Shown piece by piece: positions 17,765-26,481 of a stretch of 64,000 nucleotides of DNA. Positions within the stretch are counted from its first letter, which is position 1. Each line of letters begins with the position of its first letter. This DNA comes from Halosimplex salinum (GTDB lineage: Archaea > Halobacteriota > Halobacteria > Halobacteriales > Haloarculaceae), in assembly GCF_003730195.1 (NCBI RefSeq), contig NZ_QWGG01000005.1, positions 124,001 to 188,000 of the forward strand. Reading direction: 5' to 3'. Under the pieces are notes generated by a model. That model saw only the letters and a program-made list of their open reading frames with translations. It did not search any database and had not been told where the DNA came from. The translations under genes and the position numbers were made by a program.

Positions 17765-18079
17765 ATGACAGACGACGGCCGGTCACTCGCCCGGCGTATC
17801 GAGGCGTTCCGGGAGTGGCTGCACGAGTGGTATCACGGGCTGTATCACGGGCTTATCGAGCACCCGGCCTTCGAGAAGATCGAGAAGGAGGCCGAGGACG
17901 TCGAGGACACGTTCCTGTTCGCGTGTTTCGCCGACGCCTTCGGCATCCCGAGCCCCGTCTCGTACTACACGGTCGAACTCCTGCCCTACCTCGCCGACGA
18001 GTTCGAAGGGTGGGAGCGGCGCATGTGGGACCGCGGGTCGCTCCTCGAACGCAAGGGCCAGCAGTACCACTTCCACTGA
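17765..18079 (+). CDS. Small conserved-looking haloarchaeal protein, function unknown
   Basis: A 104-residue, largely helical acidic protein with an aromatic and histidine-rich stretch LHEWYHGLYHGLIEHP (residues about 18-33) and FACFADAFGIPSPVSYYTVE in the middle. It ends QQYHFH directly before the ArsA-family ATPase gene (one base between its stop and the GTG start), so the two are probably cotranscribed and may act together. No transmembrane segment or known motif is visible. Confidence 0.7.
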   Translation: MTDDGRSLARRIEAFREWLHEWYHGLYHGLIEHPAFEKIEKEAEDVEDTFLFACFADAFGIPSPVSYYTVELLPYLADEFEGWERRMWDRGSLLERKGQQYHFH

Positions 18080-18080
18080 T

Positions 18081-19124
18081 GTGGGGGGAGTAGTCGTGGA
18101 CGAGTTCGTCTTCTTCGGCGGCAAGGGCGGCGTCGGCAAGACGACCGTCTCCAGCGCCTACGCGCTCAAGTGCGCGAACGCGGGGCTGAAGACCCTCGTC
18201 GTTTCGACGGACCCGGCCCACAGCACCTCGGACGTGTTCGGCCAGCAGTTCGGCGACGACCCGGCCGCAGTCGAGGGCCACGAGAACCTCTGGGCGATGG
18301 AGATCGACCCCGACGAGGAGGTCGAGCGTCACATGCGGGACATCCGCCGGCGCATGACCGAACAGGTCAGCGCCGCGATCGTCAACGAGATCGACCGCCA
18401 GATCGAACTCGCTCACCGGACGCCCGGCGCGTACGAGGCCGCGCTGTTCGACCGGTTTATACAGGTGATGCGCGAGGCGTCGCCAGACGCCTCGGAAAGT
18501 GCGAGCGGGGAGGAACGACCCGCGAGCAGCGAGGCCGGCGAGTACGACCGCGTCGTCTTCGACACCTCGCCGACCGGCGGCACCCTCCGCCTGCTCGCGC
18601 TCCCCGACTTCCTCGGCGATTGGATCGAGCGACTCGTCCAGAAGCGCACGAAGTCGCTCGACCTCTTCGAGAAGGCCGCCATCGGCGAGAAGGAGGCCCG
18701 GCGGAAGCTCGACGAGGACCCGCTGATCGCCCACCTGCAGGGTCGCAAGGAGAAATTCGAGTTCGCGGGCCGGGCCCTCCGCGAGCGGTCTGCGTTCTTC
18801 CTCGTGCTCAACCCGGACGACCTCTCGATCCGGGAGACCGAGCGCTCGGTCGCCGAGATGGGCAAACAGGGGCTCGGCGTCGAAGGCCTCGTCGTGAACA
18901 AGGTCACGCCGTCGCCGGACGACGACGACCGGGGACGCGGCGGCCGGTACCTCCGCGACCGTGTCGCGACCGAGCGCGAGCGGATCGGCCGGATCCGCGA
19001 CGGGTTCGACGAACCGGTCGTCGCCGAGATCGAGTCGCGCGTCCGCGAGGTACGGGGCGACCTGCTCGCCGACGTGGCCGATGAACTGGCGATCGACGTC
19101 GAGGCGGCCTCGGCGGAGGTGTGA
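18081..19124 (+). CDS. ArsA/Get3-family ATPase
   Basis: A 347-residue P-loop ATPase of the ArsA/TRC40 group. It has the deviant Walker A FGGKGGVGKTT, switch I STDPAHSTSDVFG, and switch II FDTSPTGGTLRLLALP. Family members either energise arsenite efflux or target tail-anchored membrane proteins; with no arsB or arsR nearby, the latter or a general chaperone role is more likely. A low-complexity insert (SPDASESASGEERPASSEAG) at about residues 133-152 separates the helical domain. The GTG at 18081 abuts the upstream gene; an alternative GTG at 18096 follows a GGGGGGAG sequence and is also plausible. Confidence 0.88.
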   Translation: MGGVVVDEFVFFGGKGGVGKTTVSSAYALKCANAGLKTLVVSTDPAHSTSDVFGQQFGDDPAAVEGHENLWAMEIDPDEEVERHMRDIRRRMTEQVSAAIVNEIDRQIELAHRTPGAYEAALFDRFIQVMREASPDASESASGEERPASSEAGEYDRVVFDTSPTGGTLRLLALPDFLGDWIERLVQKRTKSLDLFEKAAIGEKEARRKLDEDPLIAHLQGRKEKFEFAGRALRERSAFFLVLNPDDLSIRETERSVAEMGKQGLGVEGLVVNKVTPSPDDDDRGRGGRYLRDRVATERERIGRIRDGFDEPVVAEIESRVREVRGDLLADVADELAIDVEAASAEV

Positions 19125-19331
19125 GGGCGCGCGCGGGTCGCCCCACCTCGCTGTCACGCGCACCGACCACGGTAGCGACGTATTTGTCATCTCTTCAGTG
19201 ACACTTATCGGACGCGACTCGCGACTGCCGCCCCTCCTCCCCACGCATCCCGCGGACCGATGATGCCGTTCGCTCGCTCTCGGCCCAGTTTTCGTCGGTA
19301 ATTGTCGGGTATGTTGTATTATAATGTTCAG

Positions 19332-19377
19332 GTTTTATAGTGTTCTTTCGTGATGTACGGTGTGAGGTGACACACCA
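19332..19377 (+). promoter_or_regulatory. cstA promoter and leader hairpin carrying the Shine-Dalgarno sequence
   Basis: An AT-rich stretch with TTTTATAG at 19333-19340 is the likely TATA element. Directly before the ATG, GGTGTG (19359-19364) and CACACC (19371-19376) form a perfect 6-bp stem whose loop AGGTGA (19365-19370) holds the probable ribosome-binding sequence GAGGTGA. If the mRNA starts near 19361 the hairpin would sit at its very 5' end and could affect initiation. Confidence 0.5.
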
Positions 19378-21243
19378 ATGGTACAGGTGATGTGGCTCGC
19401 GATAGTGGCACTGGCAACGTTCTCGGTGGGGTATATCGGGTACTCCCGATACCTGGCGAGGTTCGTCGAGCTGGACGACGAACGGGAGACACCGGCACAC
19501 AAGTACGACGACGGCCAGGAGTACGTGCCGTCGAAGAAACCCGTCTTGCTCGGGCATCACTACTCGAGTATCGCCGGGGGCGCCCCGATCGCGGGGCCGA
19601 TCACGGCGGCCGCGGCGTTCGGGTGGTTGCCGGCGCTGATCTGGATCGCGGTCGGGAACCCGATATTCGGCGCGGTCCACGACTTCATGTCGCTGTCGTC
19701 GAGCGTGCGACACGAGGGGAAGTCGATCGGGTACATCATCGGGCAGTACGTGGGCGAGCGCGGGAAGAACATGCTGCTGTGGTTCGCGTACCTGACGATT
19801 ATCCTCGTCATCGCCGCGTTCGCCTACCTGATCGGCGCGGTGCTCGACGCGTTCCCGTGGGCCGCGACGGCGTCCGTGATCTACATCGCGCTCGCGATCG
19901 TGTTCGGCGTGTACCTCTACCAGCTCGACGGCCCGTTCCTGCCGGGCGCGGTGGCCTTCGTCGCCATGGTGTTCGGCGGCGTCTGGGTCGGGCTGGAGTA
20001 CCCGCTCGCGCTGTTCGCCACCGGGCGGCTCCCGGCGAACACGATCGTCCTCTTCGGGAGCGGCGGCGAGTTCCTGCCGCTGGCGGGCGCCACGAACCCG
20101 AACTTCGCCGGCTGGGTCCTCGTCACCGTCATCTACGCCTTCGCCGCGAGCGTCCTCCCGGTGTGGGTACTCCTCCAGCCGCGCGACTTCCTCACGTCGA
20201 GCCTGCTGTACACCGGCGTCGGCGGGATGATCCTCGCCGCGATCGTCGGCACGATCATCGGGTTCACCCCCGTCGACCTGAACATCGCCTCGGCCGGCAT
20301 CGAGGGCGTCGAGGTGTCGTCGCTGACGACGCAGATCCCGGCCTGGAACGGCTTCGTCCACAGCGATCTCGGGCCGCTGTTCCCGTTCCTGTTCGTCACC
20401 ATCGCGTGCGGGACGATCAGCGGCTTCCACTCGCTGGTCTCCTCGGGGACGACCGCGAAGCAACTCGACAAGGAGAGCGACGCCCGCCTCATCGGCTACG
20501 GCGGCATGCTCGGCGAGGGACTGCTGGGGATCACCGCGGTCCTCGCGGTGTCGCTCGTCGTCGGCGCGGGCAGTTCGCTGACCAACGCGCTGATCACCTT
20601 CCCCGCCGGTGGCGGCGCGCTGTTGACCGTCTTCGGTATCGGCGTCACCGCCGCCGCGACGTTCATCGGGCTGGTGTTCGTCAGCTTCCTGCTGACCAGC
20701 ACCGACACGGCGATGCGCCTCGGCCGCTACATGCTCGAGGAAGTCGTCGGCGCGCCGGAGACCAGCGTCGAGCGGACGGTGACTAATCGCTACGTCAACG
20801 CCGGCATCCTCTCGCTCGCCGGCTACATGCTGGTCGCCTCGGGCCAGTGGGCGAACATCTGGCCGCTGTTCGGCGGCGCCAACCAGGCCCTCGCCGCGCT
20901 GGCGCTGCTGGTCGCGACCGTCTGGCTGGCGAACTGGGACGACAACAAACAGCTGATCAGCACCGGCGTCCCGCTGGTGTTCATGCTCGCCGTGACCGTC
21001 GTCGCGCTGCTGACCATCGGCCTCTATCGCAACCCGACCGACATCATCGCCGGCAACTACGAGGGCACCGTCGGCGCCCTCTCGCTGGGGCTCCAGAGCG
21101 TCATCGCGCTGGTCCTCGTCGGGCTCATCGTCGGGATCGTCCGGCTCAGTTACCGGAACATCAGAGAGGCCCGCGACGGTCTCGACCGCGACGCCATCGT
21201 CGGATCCGGCGGTAGCGGCCCCGTCGAACCCGGTGACGACTAG
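19378..21243 (+). CDS. cstA: CstA-family carbon-starvation/peptide or pyruvate transporter
   Basis: A 621-residue polytopic membrane protein with about 16 hydrophobic segments. The N-terminus shows the CstA pattern: VGYIGYSRYL, KKPVLLGHHYSSIAGGAPIA, GPITAAAAFGW, GAVHDFMSLSSSVRHEGKSI and, later, TIACGTISGFHSLVSSGTT. Family members import pyruvate or peptides on carbon starvation in bacteria; the substrate in haloarchaea is inferred. Its TAG stop (21241-21243) overlaps the stop of the convergent gene at 21240, so the two transcription units must share a 3' boundary. Confidence 0.93.
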   Translation: MVQVMWLAIVALATFSVGYIGYSRYLARFVELDDERETPAHKYDDGQEYVPSKKPVLLGHHYSSIAGGAPIAGPITAAAAFGWLPALIWIAVGNPIFGAVHDFMSLSSSVRHEGKSIGYIIGQYVGERGKNMLLWFAYLTIILVIAAFAYLIGAVLDAFPWAATASVIYIALAIVFGVYLYQLDGPFLPGAVAFVAMVFGGVWVGLEYPLALFATGRLPANTIVLFGSGGEFLPLAGATNPNFAGWVLVTVIYAFAASVLPVWVLLQPRDFLTSSLLYTGVGGMILAAIVGTIIGFTPVDLNIASAGIEGVEVSSLTTQIPAWNGFVHSDLGPLFPFLFVTIACGTISGFHSLVSSGTTAKQLDKESDARLIGYGGMLGEGLLGITAVLAVSLVVGAGSSLTNALITFPAGGGALLTVFGIGVTAAATFIGLVFVSFLLTSTDTAMRLGRYMLEEVVGAPETSVERTVTNRYVNAGILSLAGYMLVASGQWANIWPLFGGANQALAALALLVATVWLANWDDNKQLISTGVPLVFMLAVTVVALLTIGLYRNPTDIIAGNYEGTVGALSLGLQSVIALVLVGLIVGIVRLSYRNIREARDGLDRDAIVGSGGSGPVEPGDD

Positions 21244-21905
21244 AAGAGTCTGTCGAGGAGTCCCGACGACTCGGACTCGTCGGGCGACTCCCACAGCGCG
21301 AACGCGCTGTCCAGGTCCGTCGCCCGACTCGTGACGATATCTTCTTCCTCGGGCGCGACGACGACCAGGTTCACCTCGTAGTGGCCGTAGTAACCGAACT
21401 TGAGCAGCGTTCGGTCCTTGAACCCGGAGACGAACTCGCGAACGTCGTCGCGGATACGCGGGACGACCAGCGCGAACGTGAAGTCCGTGCTGTAGTGTTC
21501 CTCGTCGGCATCGATCCACTCCTCGGCCAGGTCGTGCGCCAGCTCGACGTAGCGCTCCACGTCCGCGACGCTCGCACCGTCGCGCCGCGTCGCGAACAGG
21601 TGTTCCGTCGCCCCGTGGTTGGCGTAGTTCAGCGACGGGTGGAAGAAGTGCTTCTGACTCGTGATGTCCATCCGCCCGTACAGGACGAACCGCTCGCCCG
21701 CGACCGACCGGTCCCGTTCGAGGTCGAAGTTGTACATGAGCCGGTCGCTCACCCGGTCGACGTACTCGTCGTCCCACACCGGCACGTCCTCGGGTATCTC
21801 TCCCCCCGTCGACGTCGCCTCGTCCAGTTCGGCGGCGACCGCTTCGTCCGTCTCCGCCGTCTCGGGCTCGCCGTCGCCACCGTCGGCGGTCTCTCCGTCG
21901 CTCAT
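21240..21905 (-). CDS. Acidic soluble protein, function unknown, convergent with cstA
   Basis: A 221-residue acidic protein starting at 21905. The N-terminal 45 residues are low-complexity (Glu/Asp/Thr/Ala); the core (about residues 50-200) contains RLMYNFDLERD, HFFHPSLNYANHGATEHLFA and KDRTLLKFGYYGHYEVNLVV, suggesting an alpha/beta domain. No known family motif is recognised. It overlaps the cupin gene by four bases (ATGA), so both belong to one operon. It meets cstA tail to tail. Confidence 0.72.
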   Translation of the reverse strand: MSDGETADGGDGEPETAETDEAVAAELDEATSTGGEIPEDVPVWDDEYVDRVSDRLMYNFDLERDRSVAGERFVLYGRMDITSQKHFFHPSLNYANHGATEHLFATRRDGASVADVERYVELAHDLAEEWIDADEEHYSTDFTFALVVPRIRDDVREFVSGFKDRTLLKFGYYGHYEVNLVVVAPEEEDIVTSRATDLDSAFALWESPDESESSGLLDRLF

Positions 21906-22273
21906 GATTCCTCGTAGGGATGGACGTCGTCGACGGCCGGCGCGCCGATCGCCAGCACGACCGCTCGCCCGTCCGCGCTCTCGGCCACGTACGCGCGCTG
22001 TGGGCTGTCGGGCTCGACAGCGAGCGCCTCGTCGGCGCCGACCTCGTAGGTCCGCTCGGGCGTCTCGACGGACAGTGTCCCCGAGAGGACGTACAGCACC
22101 TCCTCCTGTTCGTCGTGGTAGTGATAGGCCAGCGGGACCGACTCGCCGGGTTCGACCTCGTAGCGGTTCACCGCCACGTTCTCCAGCCCCGCCGCCTCCG
22201 AGACCGACCGCCGGACGCTCGGCCGGTCCGGTGTCGGGTCGAGTTCCGACACGACCACGTGATGGTAACCCAT
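21902..22273 (-). CDS. Cupin-domain protein
   Basis: A 123-residue single cupin. The conserved motif 1 appears as YHYHDEQEEVLYVLSG (metal ligands H, H, E), followed by motif 2-like PDSPQRAYVAE. The second-motif histidine is replaced (DSPQRA), so metal binding may be partial. Cupins serve many roles, from sugar isomerases to small-molecule sensors. It is the first gene of a two-gene unit with 21240-21905. A TTTTTATCG element (complement of about 22297-22306) lies some 28 bases before the start, fitting leaderless transcription. Confidence 0.82.
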   Translation of the reverse strand: MGYHHVVVSELDPTPDRPSVRRSVSEAAGLENVAVNRYEVEPGESVPLAYHYHDEQEEVLYVLSGTLSVETPERTYEVGADEALAVEPDSPQRAYVAESADGRAVVLAIGAPAVDDVHPYEES

Positions 22274-22340
22274 GTCGCAGTCGAACGAGCGCGGGCGATA
22301 AAAACGTCCTCCTGGATTTCCGGTGGCGTTCTGGAGCGCA

Positions 22341-22917
22341 TGCTTCTTGAGCAGTAGTTGCAGACCCTAATTTCGCGAAGAGAAGTCGGTCTGAAAAGAC
22401 CGCAAGAGACAGCAAGCGACGAAAGCCCTCGGCGCGCTCACGGTCCCTGAGCGACATATCCTCCCTCCGGTCGGATAGGGGCCGCTCAGTCGACTGCGGG
22501 CTTCGCCCGCGAGCGCGCCTCGCCCTTTCAGTCCGCCGGAAGACTCACTCCGTTCGTCTTCCGAGCCCTGACTCGCTCCGCTCGTCAGGACGCCAGGACC
22601 GCTCCGCCACACACAGCACCGCAAAACAGCCTCACGCCTCCCCAACCGATTGTGGTGCTCGCTTCGCTGTCACCGAGAATCGAAGATTTTCGAGATCACG
22701 AGAGAGCTTCGCCCTCTCGGACGACGCTCCTCATCCACTGTCAGAGCAAGCTCTGACAAGCCTTCGTTCACTCCGTTCACGAAGACCTCGCGCGGCTTCG
22801 TCGCGGCACGGAGGCCGCCAACGTCAGAGCACGCTCTGACGGCCCTCGGAATCGCGAGCGATTCCGAGACGACAGCGCGCGTCACCGCAATCTGCTCACT
22901 AACCCACCTGTATTGAG
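22341..22917. repeat. Dispersed intergenic repeat, copy B (about 577 bp)
   Basis: Begins TGCTTCTTGAGCAGTAGTTG and closely matches 30584-30953 in the same orientation through GACCGCAAGAGACAGCAAGC, GACGAAAGCCCTCGG, ATATCCT..CGG, CTCGCCCTTTCAGTCCGCC, CACAGCACCG, CCTCCCCAACCGATT and the end GTATTGA. Extra palindromes GTCAGAGC..GCTCTGAC and GGAATCGC..GCGATTCC (about 22740-22870) make this copy longer. No convincing coding frame. The remaining 22918-23191 shows no gene or clear promoter that I can support. Confidence 0.8.
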
Positions 22918-23191
22918 TACACTGCTGGGATGAGAATGGTCCTATTCTTTCGACAGTTGTGACTCCGGATTAACCGTTCTGTTTGTGTGCAACGACGACC
23001 CCCCATGTCACATCCCACCGGACTGTCGGGGAGTAACCGCTACATGACTGGCGCTTCCGTCAGTGGTATGAGCGTCATCCTTTTGGATTACCCGCTACTG
23101 CGCCTTTGAGGGAGACTCCCAACGGTTCGTCAATCTATTTCCTGTAGTCATCATGCTGTTCGTGCAGTCTGAACCCGGAACCGCTGCCTGA

Positions 23192-24010
23192 CTATTTCAC
23201 CGGGTTCGTCAGGGGGAGCAGCCCCGATGAGATTATCCGGCGAAGGAGGACGACGATACCGTTGTCTAGGCCGTCGGCGAAGACCGCCTGCTCGTGTGAT
23301 TCGTCGTGGTCGGCGTCCGGGTAGAAGGAACTGACCAGCAATTTTGTGCGGTCAACCAACAGTAGGCGGCTGATGGCAACCTCGTCGTCGTTCGCGGGCC
23401 CGAGGAGCCAGTCCAGTTCGGTTTCGAACACCTTCACAGATGGCAGCTCGGTACCGAGCTTGGCGATGATCGCGTCCGTCTCGCCACCGATGATCACGTT
23501 GACACCGCGGTCAACCGCGTCGTGGAGCCGCTCGTACAACGCCTCTGTCAACAGTTCCTCCTCGACGACCAACAGGACGATCTCCGATTCGGCGTCCTCC
23601 AGTAGCGTGTGTGTCCGGGACTCGATGCCGTCGTGGCCGGACAGCGCCCATACCTCCTGCATTGGGTCGCTGTCGTCGTCCTCCGGTTGGATGTCGAACG
23701 CTTCGAGGTGTGACTGGAGGGTGTCGATCCGCGTGTCGTACTGCTGACGGAGGGTCGCGGTTGCCTCCTCGATGCTGACCGCGCGAAACTGCTGAGGGGA
23801 CCCGTGCTGTACTTCGACCAGCCCTCTCGACTCCAGCACTCGGACGGCGTCGTACACCCGGGTCCGCGGAACATCCGACATCTCGCTGATTGTCTTGGCG
23901 GTCCCCGCCGGGAGTTGGGTCAATGCCAGGAAACACCGCGCCTCGTACTCTTTGAGTCCGAGATCCTGCAACAGACTCACCGTCTCGGCTTTACGCTGCT
24001 CTGCTATCAT
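23192..24010 (-). CDS. TrmB-family transcriptional regulator
   Basis: A 272-residue regulator. The N-terminal winged helix is typical of the family (LGLKEYEARCFLALTQL, then TISEMSDVPRTRVYDAVRVL and RGLVEVQHGSPQQFRAV), followed by a coiled-coil linker (about residues 85-110) and a C-terminal domain (about 120-272) resembling the phospholipase D-like or sugar-binding regions of TrmB relatives. TrmB proteins sense sugars or other metabolites and control metabolic genes; the ligand here is unknown. It lies downstream of an Lrp/AsnC regulator across a 263-base AT-rich gap, so it probably has its own promoter. Confidence 0.88.
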   Translation of the reverse strand: MIAEQRKAETVSLLQDLGLKEYEARCFLALTQLPAGTAKTISEMSDVPRTRVYDAVRVLESRGLVEVQHGSPQQFRAVSIEEATATLRQQYDTRIDTLQSHLEAFDIQPEDDDSDPMQEVWALSGHDGIESRTHTLLEDAESEIVLLVVEEELLTEALYERLHDAVDRGVNVIIGGETDAIIAKLGTELPSVKVFETELDWLLGPANDDEVAISRLLLVDRTKLLVSSFYPDADHDESHEQAVFADGLDNGIVVLLRRIISSGLLPLTNPVK

Positions 24011-24273
24011 TAGGTTGCCCTGTCAAGTCCGACTGATTGAGAGGGGTCCCTACGAACGGGAACAGACAATGTATTGAAGGTATTGGGTACCGCTTCGGTT
24101 GATTCGGACATACCGTGGCAAGAATTCCTAAACGAATAAGCCCTTTTACCCATATAATTAATACATTTGGAAAATCCAACCCAAATCGGTTATCGGTGGG
24201 TATATTGAAATCCAGATGTGGGCTGAGAGTCTATAGACGCGGATTGATTTGAAAATTTCAAGCGATCTCCCGG
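24011..24273. promoter_or_regulatory. AT-rich intergenic region upstream of the TrmB gene
   Basis: This gap is markedly AT-richer than its surroundings, especially 24120-24260 (for example ATATAATTAATACATTTGG at 24154-24172). It contains several candidate TATA boxes for minus-strand transcription. No open frame with haloarchaeal composition is seen. It is probably the control region for the regulator at 23192-24010. Confidence 0.45.
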
Positions 24274-24795
24274 CTATCCTTGATCGTTTTCCGACCCGTC
24301 GCCGGTGTCGTCGTCCTGGCGCGCGTCGGGGCCCGACTGTGGATAGAAGTGATCCCATGACTGGACCTGCGTCTCGGAGATAATCTCGGAACTGTTGATC
24401 GTCATGCCCAAGCCCGCCAGTTCGTTGCGGATCTCTTCGATCTCCCTGACCGTGCCGGCGACGACCTCGACGTGGACATTCCGTTCGCCCCCAAGCAACT
24501 CGCGGGTGGTCACCACACCGCGAATGTCGAGGATCTGTTCGCTCAGCGAGTCCAGTTTATTCGGATTGACCGTGCAGACGAACATAACGTGGAGGGGGTA
24601 GCCCGCTTGCTCGTAGTTGATCTCGGGGTGGTAGCCCCGGATCACACCCTTCCTTTCGAGTTTGTCGAGGCGATTCCGGACTGTCGTGGAGGTCACATCC
24701 ACCTTCTCGGCGATCTCCGTATCGGTCTGGCGGGAGTCGAGTTGAAGTTGGTGCAAGATGCTCCGGTCCACGTCGTCAAGTGGGCTGTCGTCCAT
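24274..24795 (-). CDS. Lrp/AsnC-family transcriptional regulator
   Basis: A 173-residue regulator starting MDDSPLDDVDRSIL at 24795. The helix-turn-helix (residues about 8-60) includes QTDTEIAEKVDVTSTTVRNR, followed by GVIRGYHPEINYEQAGYPLH and the RAM ligand-binding domain with VRGVVTTRELLGGER-like strands. Family members bind amino acids and control metabolism or transport genes. The C-terminus is acidic and disordered (DARQDDDTGDGSENDQG). An in-frame ATG at 24894 is rejected because the family domain starts at MDD. Confidence 0.9.
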   Translation of the reverse strand: MDDSPLDDVDRSILHQLQLDSRQTDTEIAEKVDVTSTTVRNRLDKLERKGVIRGYHPEINYEQAGYPLHVMFVCTVNPNKLDSLSEQILDIRGVVTTRELLGGERNVHVEVVAGTVREIEEIRNELAGLGMTINSSEIISETQVQSWDHFYPQSGPDARQDDDTGDGSENDQG

Positions 24796-24890
24796 ACGGT
24801 ATCCTTGGACGGGGCGACTGAAAAGTCCGCATGGGCCCTTTACGAGCAGAGATTGAAGCAGTCCGTCTGATAATTCCGCATCTGAACCTA

Positions 24891-25178
24891 TCACTCGATT
24901 TCTAACTGGCCGCTTTCGCCACTTCCCTCACTCCCGTTCTCGTCCCATTCGAGTTCGAACTCGATACTGCGTTCAGTCATGTTGCCAGCCGGACCTTCGC
25001 GTTCAGCTTTGACCTCGAAGGTTGGCCGGGCAGGGGGGTTCAGTGTTACAGACTCGGAGCCAGATTTGAACGTGACCCCCTCTCCCTGTTCGAGCCTATC
25101 AGCGACGCGGCGAAGATACAATGCAATTTCTTCTCGGGGCTGGTCAGTTTCTGATTTGAACAGGACTTCTTCAGGCAT
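24891..25178 (-). CDS. Amphi-Trp domain protein
   Basis: A 95-residue acidic protein starting MPEEVLFKSE. The pattern VLFKSETDQPREEIALYLRRVADRLEQGEGVTFKSG matches the small amphi-Trp domain, an alpha/beta unit with a conserved aromatic near its C-terminal strand (FELEWDE). The function of the family is not established; it often occurs as single small proteins in haloarchaea. It is transcribed away from the pair at 25451-26358. Confidence 0.75.
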   Translation of the reverse strand: MPEEVLFKSETDQPREEIALYLRRVADRLEQGEGVTFKSGSESVTLNPPARPTFEVKAEREGPAGNMTERSIEFELEWDENGSEGSGESGQLEIE

Positions 25179-25224
25179 ACAGAAACAATACGCCGCCTGC
25201 GCCGATAAGTGAATCCCCTGTACT

Positions 25225-25400
25225 GAGCATTCGCGCGAACGCAGTGAGCGCGATTCACCGTCAGAGCAAGCTCTGACGAGTCCGCGGTCGTTCGCGGCGC
25301 TCACTCCCGCGGACACCGAAGCCGAGCGAAGCGAGGCTTCGGCCTTTTTCACCCATGTTCTTGTCGGAGGGGTCGCCGGCGGCGACCCCTCCGGGAAAAA
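25225..25400. repeat. Short fragment of the dispersed repeat plus two strong hairpins
   Basis: GTCAGAGC-aa-GCTCTGAC (about 25260-25277) with flanking CGAACGCAGTGAGCG matches the palindromic parts of copies A and B. It is followed by CCGAAGCC..GGCTTCGG and a TTTTT run (about 25316-25349), which looks like an intrinsic terminator reading plus-ward. A perfect 12-bp stem, GGAGGGGTCGCC/GGCGACCCCTCC (25366-25392), comes next, followed by AAAAA. No plus-strand gene ends here, so what they terminate is unclear. Confidence 0.6.
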
Positions 25401-25450
25401 GATGGCTGGCAAAGTTTAAACGCGCAGAGAGCCAACCGGATGACGAATCG

Positions 25451-25669
25451 ATGGCTCCGAAAGAGACAGAGACCTGCGGTCGTTGCAGTATGACAAGCGT
25501 CGTCGACGCGGCGAGCGACGGCGACGCGGACGACCGCGACCCGTTCGGCGGCGCGCGCATCGAGGTCCCCGAAGACGAGATGCGTACAGTCGCGAAACCC
25601 CAGATCCTGGTGGGGCGCGCGAAGCGAAAGATAGACGAGGTCGCGACGCTGCTCACCTACGGACGATAA
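25451..25669 (+). CDS. Small acidic protein, function unknown
   Basis: A 72-residue protein read from ATG at 25451 (MAPKETETCGRC); an in-frame ATG at 25355 would begin inside the upstream hairpins. TTTAAAC about 30 bases upstream is a plausible TATA element. A CxxC near residues 9-12 precedes an acidic stretch and a short helix ending LVGRAKRKIDEVATLLTYGR. Its TAA overlaps the next ATG by one base (TAATG), so the two genes are cotranslated. Confidence 0.62.
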   Translation: MAPKETETCGRCSMTSVVDAASDGDADDRDPFGGARIEVPEDEMRTVAKPQILVGRAKRKIDEVATLLTYGR

Positions 25670-26358
25670 TGGAAGAGAGCGTCTCAGGCTTCAAGACCCG
25701 TGGCGGGTGGGTCGACGCCGTCGAACACGGAGAGCGCATCGTCCGCGCGCTGAAGGACCTCAGCGACGACGAGTCTGTCCCGACGGCGCCGCTCGACGAG
25801 TTCGACGAGTGGCGACCGAAGAGCCACGAGCGCCTCGACGAGGACGTCAACGAGAAGACCGCCGACCAGGCCAGTGTCGAGGAAGGCGAGGGGGAGAAAG
25901 CCGGCAAGGGGCCGGACGAGGACCTGCAGACCGCCGGCGAGAAACTCACCGAGTCCTACGAGAATCTGGACGAGCCGGACGAGGCCGTCGACAAGTGGGG
26001 CGAGTCGCTGGACTACGTCGCCCGCGCGGCGGACTCGGCGGGCCGGAAGGCCGTCAGGAAGGTCGAGGACGCCGTCTACCGCAACGTGATGACCCAGATC
26101 GCGCCCTACTACTTCGACAACGAACTGATCAGCGCGAACCTCCAGCGGGTCAACGGCGACGACCGACCGGAGTACGTCTTCGAGATCAACGTCAACGACG
26201 ACGACCTGAAGATCATGGTCTCGAACAAACTCGCCGACTACGAGTCGGCGGTCGACCGCTGGCACGTCGATACCGAGAAGGCCACCGACGCCGCAGAGGC
26301 CGCCGAAGGCGTCGAAGCCCCCGACCCCGAAGCCGAGGCCGACGCCGAGACGACCTGA
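25669..26358 (+). CDS. Acidic helical protein, function unknown (DUF5828-like)
   Basis: A 229-residue protein with long charged helices. The segment SFGFKTRGGW-type start, HERLDEDVNEKTADQASV, and YYFDNELISANLQRV match what I recall of the haloarchaeal DUF5828 family; that name is from memory and moderately certain. The central domain (about residues 100-195) includes an alpha/beta unit VFEINVNDDDLKIMVSNKLADY. The C-terminus is an acidic tail. The ATG at 25669 overlaps the stop of the preceding gene. Confidence 0.7.
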   Translation: MEESVSGFKTRGGWVDAVEHGERIVRALKDLSDDESVPTAPLDEFDEWRPKSHERLDEDVNEKTADQASVEEGEGEKAGKGPDEDLQTAGEKLTESYENLDEPDEAVDKWGESLDYVARAADSAGRKAVRKVEDAVYRNVMTQIAPYYFDNELISANLQRVNGDDRPEYVFEINVNDDDLKIMVSNKLADYESAVDRWHVDTEKATDAAEAAEGVEAPDPEAEADAETT

Positions 26359-26481
26359 CGGGTCGATTTCCGGCCCGACTGGTTCGCGGAGTCCACGCTC
26401 GACGCCGGTAAGCGCCGCCGTCGGTCGGTTCGGCGGAGACACCGTCATGATTGAACCGTGCGATGGGCGAAGTGGGGTCGG

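Noticed and set aside
19195-21777. Long minus-strand open frame opposite cstA
   Set aside because: The plus strand encodes a clear CstA; the antisense translation is Arg/Asp-rich with no motif.
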